Below are positions 54,661 to 64,000 of a stretch of 64,000 nt of DNA, in pieces. This stretch comes from Orientallactaga sibirica (Eukaryota > Chordata > Mammalia > Rodentia > Dipodidae). The translations under genes were made by a program, and so were the position numbers. Position 1 is the first letter of the stretch; each line of letters starts with the position of its first letter. Location: NCBI GenBank assembly GCA_036365145.1, contig JAEOAD010000001.1:104347001-104411000 (forward strand), in the 5' to 3' direction. The notes under the pieces are model-generated. The model did not search any database. It was given only the letters and a program-made list of their open reading frames with translations, and was not told the origin of the DNA.

Positions 54661-54850
54661 AGGGTTGGAGAGATTGCTCAGCCGTTAAGGCATTTGCCTA
54701 CAATGCCTAATGACCTGGTTTGATTCCCTAGTATCCACATAAAGCCAGATGCACAAAGTGGTGCATGCATCTGGAGTTCATTTGCAGTAGCTAGAGGCCT
54801 TGGCATGCCCACATTCATTCTCTCTCTTTCTCTGTCTAAAATCTTTTTTA
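54661..54850 (+). repeat. DIP-like SINE
   Basis: DIP with short CT tail. Confidence 0.87.
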
Positions 54851-55021
54851 AAACGTTATTTTGATTACAAGTTGCTTTACTTGTACATGAATAAGTAGGT
54901 TAAGCTTCAGAATTACAGCATTAGTTGTATATGGGGAGGGGCTAACTGAAAATGTCTGTAATTTCATACTACCCTTAGAGTGATAACTATGTTACCCATC
55001 ACATATGTATTGGTTTAAAGA

Positions 55022-55176
55022 AGAGTGGTTAAGGCACTTGCCTGTGAAGCCTAAGGATGCAGGTTTGATTCCCCAGGACCCACGTAAGTCATATTCACAA
55101 GGTGGCATATGTGTCTGAAGTTTGTTTAGAGTGGCTGGAAGCCCTGGCATGCCCATTCTCTCCCCCCTTCTTTCTA

Positions 55177-55262
<86 letters not shown>
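55022..55262 (+). repeat. DIP-like SINE with (TGTC)n(TC)n(TA)n
   Basis: A 5-prime-shortened DIP whose tail expanded into compound microsatellites (55,180-55,262). Confidence 0.9.
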
Positions 55263-55265
<3 letters not shown>

Positions 55266-55287
55266 CTCTCTCTCTCTCTCAAAAGGG

Positions 55288-55508
55288 GGTCACTGGAGAG
55301 ATGGCTTAGTGCCTGCGAAAACTAAGGTCAAAGGTTCGATTCTCCAGGTCCCACGTTAACCAGATGCACATTGTGGCATATGCATCTGGAGTTTGTTTGC
55401 AGTGGCTAGAGGCCCTGGCATGCCCATTGTCTGTCTGTCTGTCTCTCTCTCTCTTTCTCCGTCTATCCCTCTATCTCATAAATAAATAAATAAATAAATA
55501 AATAAAAT
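55288..55508 (+). repeat. DIP-like SINE
   Basis: DIP with a small deletion in box A spacing, (TGTC)n and (AAAT)n tail. Confidence 0.87.
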
Positions 55509-55596
55509 GATTTAAAATTTTTTTTAAAGAATCATAGTTCAAATTTGAATTCCCAGCAGTATATCATGTCTATCTGCCTTCTAGAAAAATCAGGTC

Positions 55597-55750
55597 CCAC
55601 CAGGAATAGTGGCACTTGGGAGGTAGAGGTAGGAAGATCACCCATGAGTTCAAAGCTAGCCTGGGACTACATAACTACATAGTGAGTGCCAGGTCAGCTT
55701 GGGCTAGATTATGACACTACCTCAAAAGAGAGAGAGAAAGAGAGAAAGAA
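55597..55750 (+). repeat. B1 SINE, internally deleted
   Basis: B1 flanked by aaaaatcagg(g)tcc repeats; (GA)n tail. Confidence 0.87.
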
Positions 55751-57388
55751 AAATCAGGGTCCTCCAAATTACCTCACTATGATTAGTGGGTCTAGCCAAT
55801 GGACCTAAGCTACTTGCTCAGCCCCAAGCTTTTGCTCGCATGTGAAAATAACTGTCCTATTTTCTCTTACATATGTCCACTTGCTACCAGGTGTTAAAGA
55901 AGACAGAAGATTGGATCACAGGTAAGCTTCCGGAGCTCTAGTATCAGGCCTGCCGGGACCTCAGCCTAGAGAAGAGAACAGGGAAGGAAAGAGCCAAACA
56001 GACTGAAAGGTGTGGGAAACTCTCCCAAGACTAAAGACAATTAGAGCGAGACATAATGTGCAAAGAATGCACATAGGCCAGATTCAGTGTACGCACAACC
56101 TGGGGTGAGAGGGCCTGTCCATGTGACGAGGCAGGTTGGAGCAACAGCCTTTCAGGATGGCCATCAAATATAGCAGAGCCAAATAGGAGGTGGTCAGACT
56201 TTGGTAGACCTGTCCTGACATGGCCTACTGCCTACCTGATGGGAATAAAACTCCCCAGAAGGAAGTGAACCAGGTGGATCCCACGCTTCCAGCCACTAGC
56301 TGTGCCTCTAGGCAGGGGACCAGTGTTAGAGGAGAACTGGGGCTCTGGGTGGGCAGAGTAAGGTAATTAAGAAATTAGCTTGTATGTCTTTTAAAATGAT
56401 GTTAGCTAACTCTTAAGGAATGAAAGAGTTTTTTTCCCCTTTTCTCAGGAGTGCAGGCATGTAGCCTGGTTTCGTGGCTTAAATCCTAAGGTTCCCTAAT
56501 CTCTCTCAAACAAGGCTGAGTAATTTGTAGTGATGGAAAGACAAAAACTGATAGGTTCTGGCCTAGACTTGGTAGCCAAGAAGCAAAATTGAAATGGGCT
56601 TCTGTTTCTCCCTGGGAGTCAAACTGTATCATTTGGGAAAGCTTTAGAACCCTGATACACAGGACCTCAAAGGAAGGTGAAGATGGACAGAGAATCCCAA
56701 GCCTCCATGAAAGACCTACGTGAGGGTCCCAGTGGCTGCTCATGACATGGTGGGGATGGTGTTCTGTGAGCCACACAAGGACCATGGAGGCCACCTGAAC
56801 GGAGTCAGGGCCTCCGTACAGCACGTGCACCAGGTTTAAGAGACAGGGAGCAGACGTCTGAGGATATCACTTTTCAATGTTACGGAACTGTTTCACTGTA
56901 GGTTAATTCAGCATCCATTCACAACTCAACTGTAGAGGCCTGTTTTGTACCAGACATAGTAAGTGCTAAGAGACAAAAATGAAGAAGCCACTCATGGATT
57001 CTGCCCCTGCAGAATCAATTCCTCTGGCCCTTGACACGTGGGAATGGACTCACGGAGGAAAGATTTTAAAAATAATAAATGTGCATAAGGATCCAGACCG
57101 TATCTATCAGAGGATAGCTGAAGTGACCAGCTTGAAGGTAGTCGTTAGATATTAGCTTGAAGGTCATGGGGGATGGACGCATCCATTGGAACCAGTAAGC
57201 TTGCAAAAGCAAGCCCTGAAACCGCACGACTTTGATTTCGGCTCAGAAGAGTAGGATCTGAGTCCTAGCTCTGCTCTTGAACACAGACATGACATTCGAA
57301 AATCCCCCAAAGGTCACAAGACGACTGTCTAGCTGAGGGTGTTCTGGTAGTGCTGAGACACTACTCACGCCTCCCTTTAGGGTTAAGC
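55751..57388. other. Intergenic, 1.6 kb, no gene seen
   Basis: Unique-looking sequence; the longest minus open frame (114 codons near 56,486-56,830) has no recognisable similarity. Possible weak MIR/L2 remnant near 56,930-56,980. Confidence 0.4.
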
Positions 57389-57535
57389 CAAGCTGGGTGT
57401 TGTGGCACATGCCTATCATCCCTGCATCTGGGGGGTGGAAACAGAAGCATGACAAGTTCCAGGTCATTCTCAGCTACTTAGTGAGTTCAAGGACAATATG
57501 GGTTATATTAAATCCTCTCTCTCTATGCACATGTA

Positions 57536-57567
<32 letters not shown>

Positions 57568-57568
57568 A
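57389..57568 (+). repeat. Old B1 SINE and (CT)n/(CA)n tract
   Basis: Diverged B1 to about 57,510, then CT and CA repeats. Confidence 0.75.
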
Positions 57569-57599
57569 AGAGAGAGAGAGCCATTTGCATTTCTTTGAC

Positions 57600-57885
57600 A
57601 ATGGTCAAAAGCAGAGACTCGTGACTGGCCCAAGTGCTGAGAGTAAGTGACAGTTGAGTGCTCATCCATAAACAGGCCATTAGCGCTCACTTTGGTGGCA
57701 CATATACAGAAACAGGCCATCTCTATCATCCCCTCAGATGCCCAAAGAACCTGGTGGAAGAGGAGGTGGAGAGACTATATAACCAGAGGCTGGGAGGAGT
57801 ACTAAACACTGCCTTGCGGATACATTATGGCCCCTGGCCCTTACAATTGTCAATCATAGTAAGAAGTTTGGAAAATTAAAAAGAA
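57600..57885 (+). repeat. L1 3-prime UTR fragment
   Basis: 'agtgctgagagtaagtgac' and 'agttgagtgctc' match the L1 3-prime UTR seen at 61,300; interrupted by the U6-derived piece. Confidence 0.5.
57681..57709 (+). pseudogene. Truncated U6 snRNA retropseudogene (about 25 nt)
   Basis: The core (gcgctcactttggtggcaca and tatac) matches the first 25 nt of U6 snRNA with 5 mismatches. It is flanked by perfect 11-bp direct repeats aaacaggccat (57,670-57,680 and 57,710-57,720), which mark an L1-type insertion. Far too short to be functional. Confidence 0.65.
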
Positions 57886-59242
57886 AATTGGCATGTGTTA
57901 ATCATGCCACAGAGGCATTTTGTCTGAAGATTTACTTTGTAAGAGTAAATGACAACAGGAGCCCTGGCTGGGACACATTGGAAGCAAAGGATCTAGGTAG
58001 GAAGTGACCACATTGTCGAAGCACACCTTTATTCAGCGCTTTCTCCATGCCAAGCATAGTTCTGAGCACATTATAGACATTGTTTCCAGGCAATCTCTCT
58101 GCCAGTCATGGAGGAGCCAGAAAAACAGAACCCATGCCAAACAGCTCAGGAATGGGCCTTTCACACAGAAAGCTACTTAGAAAGATCCTAGAGTTGCTGA
58201 AGCAACACGAGAGGATGGTGAAGCAACACAGAGAGTAGCAACAACACAGACTCATTGCCTTCCCCAGGGCTGGAGTGACAGAGCCAACTGGAACAGAGTA
58301 GACCAGGATGCCGCAGAGCCACAGCCCCACTAGGACGCTTGAACCTAGCTTTCCCTTTCATGACCTCTTACCACCTGCCATCTTCCCTATGGGCTTAGAC
58401 AAGCTGCAGGGGAGCGGAGGCATGAGTTGGAGGGGCCATCCTCACAAAATAGTGCAGTAGAGCAGAAAAGGATGGAGAAAGGATCTGAGGTCAAAGAGGT
58501 TTATGAGGGACCCATCCCTCCCGAAGCCCCACTCAGCTAGGAACTATTTGTATTTCCATTTTTCGGAGGAGTAAACTGCAGCAGAGGGAAAGGGCAGACG
58601 AACCGACAAATAACAGAATGCTTGCACGAATTCAGATCTATGTGACTCCATGACTCAAGGACAAATGTGTTATGTGTCATTCAACCATCCCAGTCAGGAG
58701 CCTACAGTTAAGGCTGGGCCACCAGGTCATAACCATGAGAAAACAGAACTTACTATAAAGCCATGCTTCCTGGAGGAGCTCAGGACACCAGTCCTCAGAT
58801 GGGTTGGCTGAAGAAATGAGTACTTGCTGTCCTTCTAGCAGAGTGCTGAGCGCTCCCTGAGGTCTATGTACCCAGATGGCCTCTTTCTGGTCCTGGCTCT
58901 ACCTACCTGGATAAGCAAGTTCTGTACCCTCTTTGTGCCCTCAGCTCACTTACTGGGGACATTAATTTGATAACTTTCACTTACTGATTAGGTTTATTTT
59001 GAGGTTAAGATAGAATAATGTAGGAAAAATCATTAGCAGAATACCTGCCGTAAGGTAGGGTTTCCTAAATGATTGACAATTCCTCTAACACCTCTTGTTA
59101 GGGTTTGTCTAGACATCACCATCCTAGGGTGAGGGTGCAAGACCTTAAGCTTGGAAAATATACTTCTTGTTGAATCTTTGGGACAAAGACTTGAATCCTG
59201 GCCAAAGGGGAAAAAAAAAAAGTTGTCTTAAAACTTCAAAAG
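57886..59242. other. Intergenic, 1.35 kb, no gene seen
   Basis: MIR-like remnants near 58,020-58,085 are possible; nothing else recognised. Confidence 0.4.
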
Positions 59243-59478
59243 TCAGACTGGGGATATGGCTTAGTGGTTCAGGTGCTAACCTGAAAAGCCAAAGAACCCA
59301 GGTTCAATTCCCCAGGACTCACGTAAGCCAGAAGCACAAGGGGGTGCATGCATCTGGAGTTCATTTGCAGTGGCTGGAGACCACCTGGTACACCCATTCT
59401 CTCTCTGTCTGTCTCCTCTCTCTCTCTCTCTCACTCTCTCTGCTTGCAAATAAATAAATAAATAAATAAAATTTTAAA
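59243..59478 (+). repeat. DIP-like SINE
   Basis: Full DIP with 16-bp target duplication aaaacttcaaaagtca on both sides. Confidence 0.95.
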
Positions 59479-59797
59479 AAACTTCAAAAGTCACATAAAT
59501 CCTGTAAGGATTGTTTTCTTGGAAGAGTGTCTCTAGAACAGTCAAGATGAGCTAAGTCACTAACAAATCATCAGCACCTTTAGACAACAAAGTCTGATTC
59601 GTGCAGATGTTGCATGTTAACTGTCGGTTTTTCCAGGGGCTTTGCTCTTCAAGGTCACTGACTAACCCAGACTGAAGGAAGCCGCATGCTGACATGCACC
59701 TCTGTGACTGCCAAGGCTGGGAAAGAAGGCAGTGAACTATGCACTCAGTCCATATATCACTCCTGTTCACATTTCACCAGCAAAATTAATCCTGCAT

Positions 59798-59940
59798 GCC
59801 AGGCGTGGTGGCGCACGCCTTTAATCCCAGCACTCGGAGGAAGAGGTACAAGGATTGCTATGAGTTTGAGGCCAGCCTGAGGCTACAGAGTGAATTCTAG
59901 GTCAGCCTGGGCTAGAGTGAGACCCTACCTTGAAAAAAAC
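59798..59940 (+). repeat. B1 SINE
   Basis: Near-consensus B1; 'atcctgc' occurs at both flanks. Confidence 0.92.
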
Positions 59941-60886
59941 AACAAAAAAAGCAAACAACAAAAGAGAGCATCCTGCCAAGCCTGTGAGTGAAGAAGTGTA
60001 ACACTACAAAGAATTTAAAATCAGTTAAGTAAACATTGAGGAGCAGCCCCAATGACAATTAGAACAATCTCAGTGACACTTTTGGTTGGACTGAAGTAAA
60101 GCCAAGGCCCTAATGTGGAATGAAGATGTTTACAAACTTCTAAGTCATTAAAGTGTATTCTCATTAAGCTCAGAATTGCATCTCTGAAGACATCATAGTG
60201 TTCTGGAAACCCTTTTGTTCCTAAACATTGCTTGAAACTCGGCCCTTGGTGGAAGATGGCTGGTCAAACCAAGATGCCTGCAGGAATGATGGTAAAAGTA
60301 AGCATCTTGTCTTCTGGACGAGGAATCCTAGCGGCTAGGGGACCTTTTCCACTCTTGTATGATCTGATGGGAGACTGTCAAGTACCCATGGCTTGTCGAA
60401 CAAGCCCAAGCTCTGCAGGAAAAGAGCAAGACCTTTCTCTGACTTGATAACCCATGCCCTTCTGCATGCCTTTCTACGCCCAGGATACGTTGTTCGTGGA
60501 ATCTTCTGGTGGCTCAAGCTCTTCCTTCCTTCTCATCCCATACTCTCTTCTTAGGAATGATTCTGGTTTTCTTCCCACATCCAGTTGAGCACTACATCCC
60601 AACAATGATATGTTCTAAGTTGTTCTGAGACCATTAACCACTTATCTCCCTTTTGCCTGCAGTAGCTTAACCCCAACCACCACCACCCTACGTGAGAGGC
60701 ATAACAGCTCACTAATGGGCTGCCTCACTTCTTGGTCTGCCACCTGTTGACATTCAGGTTATCTCCTCCACTCATCAGCTGCAACAAACACTTCAAAATG
60801 TAATGCAGTCCATGTCAAACAGCATTTGTCCTTTTTTCTAAGGGGTTAATCGTCACACCTTCCTTTTTTTTTTGTTTGTTTTTTTA
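59941..60886. other. Intergenic, no gene seen
   Basis: A 71-codon plus open frame at 60,232-60,447 shows no family resemblance. Nothing else recognised. Confidence 0.4.
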
Positions 60887-60935
60887 AAATATTTTTTATT
60901 GACAACTTCTATACTTACATACAAAAAATGCATGA
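60887..60935 (-). repeat. L1 3-prime end fragment
   Basis: 'tttattgacaacttctat' is the complement of the agttgtcaataaa end seen at 39,606-39,620. Confidence 0.5.
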
Positions 60936-60937
60936 TA

Positions 60938-61148
60938 TTTAAAATATTTATTTATTTATTTATTTGCAAGCTGAGAAAGAAAGAAGAGAACAGACAGAAT
61001 GGGCATACCAGGGCCTTTAGCCGCTGTAAATTGAACTCCAGGTGCATGCAGTCTTATGTATCTGGCTTTACATGAGCACTGGGGAGTTGAACTTAGGCCT
61101 TTAGGCTTTACAGGCAAGTGCCTTAACTGCTAAGCCATCTGTCCAGCA
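60938..61148 (-). repeat. DIP-like SINE
   Basis: Reverse DIP, full length. Confidence 0.88.
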
Positions 61149-61199
61149 CCCCCATCTGTCCTTCTTATTTGATTCAAATCCATTCTGTTTGTTGTGCCC

Positions 61200-62080
61200 A
61201 TTAAGTTACCGCAAATATTTATGTTCGTGTCTATAGATTACTGCTGTTCTCAACTTTGGTCAGAGAAACTTCTTTTTGCAGTTGGCAGTGACTCCTGGGA
61301 AGACTCAAACCTTGTCAGCATGCTGAGAATAAGTAACTGTTGAGTGCTCAGTGCTAAATACCAGCTATATCACCCCTCCAAGGCTTGGGGAAAGTGGAGA
61401 ACGAAGAGGGTGGCGAGTGTAAGAGCCAGAGCAGGGGGAAGAACGCTGTGGAACACTGTCTTCTGGAGTGGACATGGCCACTGCATTCACAAACTCAGGG
61501 TGGCTGTGGTGGCCTGCACAAGACCTTCCTGATTCTGGATTCATCTGCAATCTATCAGGGATGGATTGAGGAGTCAGTGGCAGTTAAGAGTTGCTGGGGC
61601 CGGGCGTGGTGGCTCACGCCTTTAATCCCAGCACTTGGGAAGCAGAGGTAGGAGGGTTGCCATGAGTTCAATGCCACCCTGAGACTACATAGTGAATTCC
61701 AGGTCAGCCTGGGCTTGAGTGAGACCCTACCTCGAAAAACCAAAGAAATTTAAAAAAAAATAAAAAAGAGTTGCGGGGCGTGGAGGTGGAGGTGGGGGTG
61801 GGGGAGACATTTTCTTCAGTAGTGTAGACAGTGATAAGTTGTCTGTGCTCTAGTAAATAACCCCTCACCCATGTCCATGGAAGCAACCCTAATTAACAAT
61901 GGAACATGGAACACACACATGCACACATCATCATCACTGTCAACGTACGAAAGGGATTATATTTCAGGTAGAAGTGATTCAGTCGGAGAGGTGGAGGAAA
62001 GAGAAAATAATGGGAGGTATCATGAGCAATATATTGTAACCATGTATATAAATTGTCAATACATAAAAATACATTAAATA
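61200..62080 (+). repeat. L1 3-prime UTR, interrupted by B1
   Basis: Motifs ctgagaataagtaactgttg, gtgtaagagccagagcagg and ctctagtaaataacccctc match the rodent L1 3-prime region; it ends with an AT-rich terminus near 62,080. Confidence 0.65.
61600..61765 (+). repeat. B1 SINE inserted in L1
   Basis: Near-consensus B1 with aagagttgc target duplications on both sides. Confidence 0.94.
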
Positions 62081-62508
62081 TGGGGGCTGGAGAGATGGCT
62101 TAGTGATTAAGGCACTTGCCTGTGAACCCTAAGAACCCAGGTTTGATTCCCCAGAACCCACATAAGCCAGATGCACAAGTTGACACATGCATCTGGAATT
62201 CATTTGCAGTGGCTGGAAGCCCTGGCATGCCCATCACTCCCTCTTTCTCATAAATAAAAGTTTAAGGGCTGGAAAGATAGCTTAGCAGTTAAGGCTTTTG
62301 CCTGTCAAGTCATAGAACCCATGTTCAACTCCTCAGAACCCATGTAAGCCAGATGCACAAGGGGGTGCATGCATCTGGAGTTCGTTTGCAGTGGCTGGAG
62401 GCCCCGGCACTCCCATTCTCTCTCTCCCGCTTTCTCTTTCTCTCTACTTGCCTATTTTTCTATCTGTCTCTTAAATAAACAACTAAAATAAAATATTTTT
62501 TTTTAAAT
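62081..62508 (+). repeat. Two tandem DIP-like SINEs
   Basis: Head-to-tail DIPs at 62,081-62,263 and 62,264-62,508, inserted between L1-derived segments. Confidence 0.9.
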
Positions 62509-62509
62509 A

Positions 62510-62740
62510 ACTGAAATAGACCTAAAGTGAACCCAACATGGCTCAGGGAAATTCACGGAAGAGGGGGCGGAAAGATTGTTAGAGCCATAAGTTGGGTCAA
62601 TATGCACAGAGATATTGCCTCTTCCCCACAACTGATGGCTGCCCCCATAATGCAAGACCCACAATCCCCATGGGGAGAGGACAGGGAGAAGGCTAATGAT
62701 GGTACCATCATGGCTGAATACACACTATATACATAACTAG

Positions 62741-62771
<31 letters not shown>

Positions 62772-62772
62772 A
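62510..62772 (+). repeat. L1 3-prime UTR fragment and (AAAT)n
   Basis: 'aagagggggcggaaagattg' and following resemble the L1 3-prime UTR; (aaat)n from 62,740. Confidence 0.55.
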
Positions 62773-62808
62773 AGTTTAACAATTAAAAATATATATAAAT
62801 AAAAATCT

Positions 62809-62923
62809 TCTGGGCATGGTGGTGCATGCCTTTAATCCCAGCACTCAGGAGTCAGAGGTAGGAGGATCCCAGAGAGTTCAAGGCCACCCTGAGTGCTGGA
62901 ATTAAAGGCGTGTGCCACTATGC

Positions 62924-62956
<33 letters not shown>

Positions 62957-63093
62957 GAGGCAGGTCTCACTCTAGCCCAGGCGGACCTGGAATTAACTCT
63001 GTAGCCCCAGGATGGCCTCAAATTCTCAGTGATCCTGCTACCTTAACTTCCTGAGTGTTGGATTAAAGGCATCTGCCACCACCACACCCAGCT
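62809..63093. repeat. Inverted B1 cluster
   Basis: A B1 5-prime half in plus orientation (62,809-62,893) meets a short minus B1 piece (about 62,893-62,930), then a T run and a full minus B1 (62,957-63,093). Confidence 0.85.
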
Positions 63094-63159
63094 CAATTCA
63101 CGTCTCCTACCCCCCTAACTGTTTTCGTTCATTTGTTTGTTGTTTTGTTTTGTTTGTTT

Positions 63160-63293
63160 TTTCAAGGCAGTGTTTTGCTCTAGCTGAGGCTGACCTGGAA
63201 TTCACTATGTCATCTCAGGCTGGTCTGGTACTCACAGCAGTCCTCCTACCTCTGCCTCCCATGTGCCAGGATTAAAGACATGTGCCACCATGG
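63160..63293 (-). repeat. B1 SINE
   Basis: Reverse B1 preceded by (TTTTG)n-like tail. Confidence 0.88.
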
Positions 63294-64000
63294 CTTCAAT
63301 TCACACATAATGAAGCTCAAATCTCACTTTCTCATGAAGATCTATCCACTTTTCAGACTAAGTTGAGCCTTTTTCATGTGCTTCTTTCACATGGGGTATA
63401 TCACAATGATAATTCAGTACTTATGTTTTGATCTCTTCCTCTCCCTCTTAAATGTCATTCTTGACTTTTCCCATCTCCTTTCCCTACATTCCCAGCATGG
63501 AATGCCTCATATGAAGCACATACTCAATATCTTGTTGTCAAATTTCTAAATGCAAGACACGATCAACTATGTAATGAAGGAGAGTATAAATGGCTCTTAC
63601 CTTTGTCAGCCTGCTCAGAGAAGGAAGGCTTTAGAAATTACAGGGATTACAGGAGAGACACAAAACTCATTGAGAATAGGGATCAGGATTTCATGGGGCT
63701 TGGGCAGTCATGTATCCCATCTTGACATAAAGGCAGGAAGCAGATTTCTCATTCATCCCCTATCTGTAGTAGTATTCCGAGTCAGAGTTGAGGCAACAGT
63801 TTAGGTGCAAGAGAGAAAAAGGGCCTAGATGCCCAGTGGTGGCCAGCCACACGAGGTAGGGGAGTGTCACCATCGAAGAGAATTTCACCACAGTCCAGAA
63901 TAAGGCAAAGCTGAAGCTCGGAGGCAGGTAAATACATACATGCCGATCTCAAAGGAAGGCCCTTTCAAATCCATTACAGGGAAACCAGAAATGGCCAGAG
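63294..64000. other. Intergenic, nothing recognised
   Basis: No exon or repeat identified with confidence. Confidence 0.4.

Noticed and set aside
60232..60447. 71-codon plus-strand frame beginning MAGQTKMPAGMMVKV
   Set aside because: I considered a small mitochondrial-type protein or retropseudogene, but no family match, poly(A) tail or target duplication is visible.

Overview
This window is mammalian nuclear DNA. It has GT-AG introns, a CpG-island promoter, 7SL-derived B1 SINEs, long-tailed tRNA-derived SINEs, L1 3-prime ends and one solo LTR. The abundant tRNA-derived element starts with a box-A-like 'ggctggagagatggcttag' and ends in a (CT)n tract. It matches what I know as the DIP family (B2 superfamily) of jerboas, so a dipodid rodent such as Jaculus is the most likely source. 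That species call is inference from SINE type only.

Positions 1 to about 42,650 hold most of one gene on the minus strand: GPAM, mitochondrial glycerol-3-phosphate acyltransferase 1. This outer-mitochondrial-membrane enzyme acylates glycerol 3-phosphate at sn-1, the first step of glycerolipid synthesis. I placed 17 successive coding exons, with splice sites and phases that agree, plus one internal noncoding 5-prime exon and the donor of a first exon in the CpG island. The encoded protein runs from the initiator Met to about residue 703. The last roughly 120 residues and the 3-prime UTR lie left of position 1.

The standout feature is a direct tandem duplication of about 5.8 kb inside GPAM (14,834-20,657 and 20,658-26,503). 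It repeats three coding exons (c5, c6, c7), including the catalytic HX4D exon. Each copy carries one different 1-nt coding frameshift: c5 in the upstream copy and c7 in the downstream copy. No forward splice path through this sequence gives an intact enzyme. This is either an assembly or consensus artefact, or a real damaged allele.

About 3.2 kb of degenerate (TG)n-based minisatellite (42,830-45,960) abuts the upstream edge of the CpG island. From there to 64,000 I recognise no gene. That region is intergenic DNA with B1 and DIP SINEs, L1 3-prime ends, microsatellites, a solo LTR nested in a B1, and a tiny U6-derived insertion. Introns are similarly SINE-rich. Two related L1 3-prime segments lie in the same orientation in different introns and flank coding exons c2-c4.

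Only direct reading was possible. SINE boundaries are approximate (about 10 nt either way). Exon boundaries are given to the base from splice motifs and reading-frame continuity.
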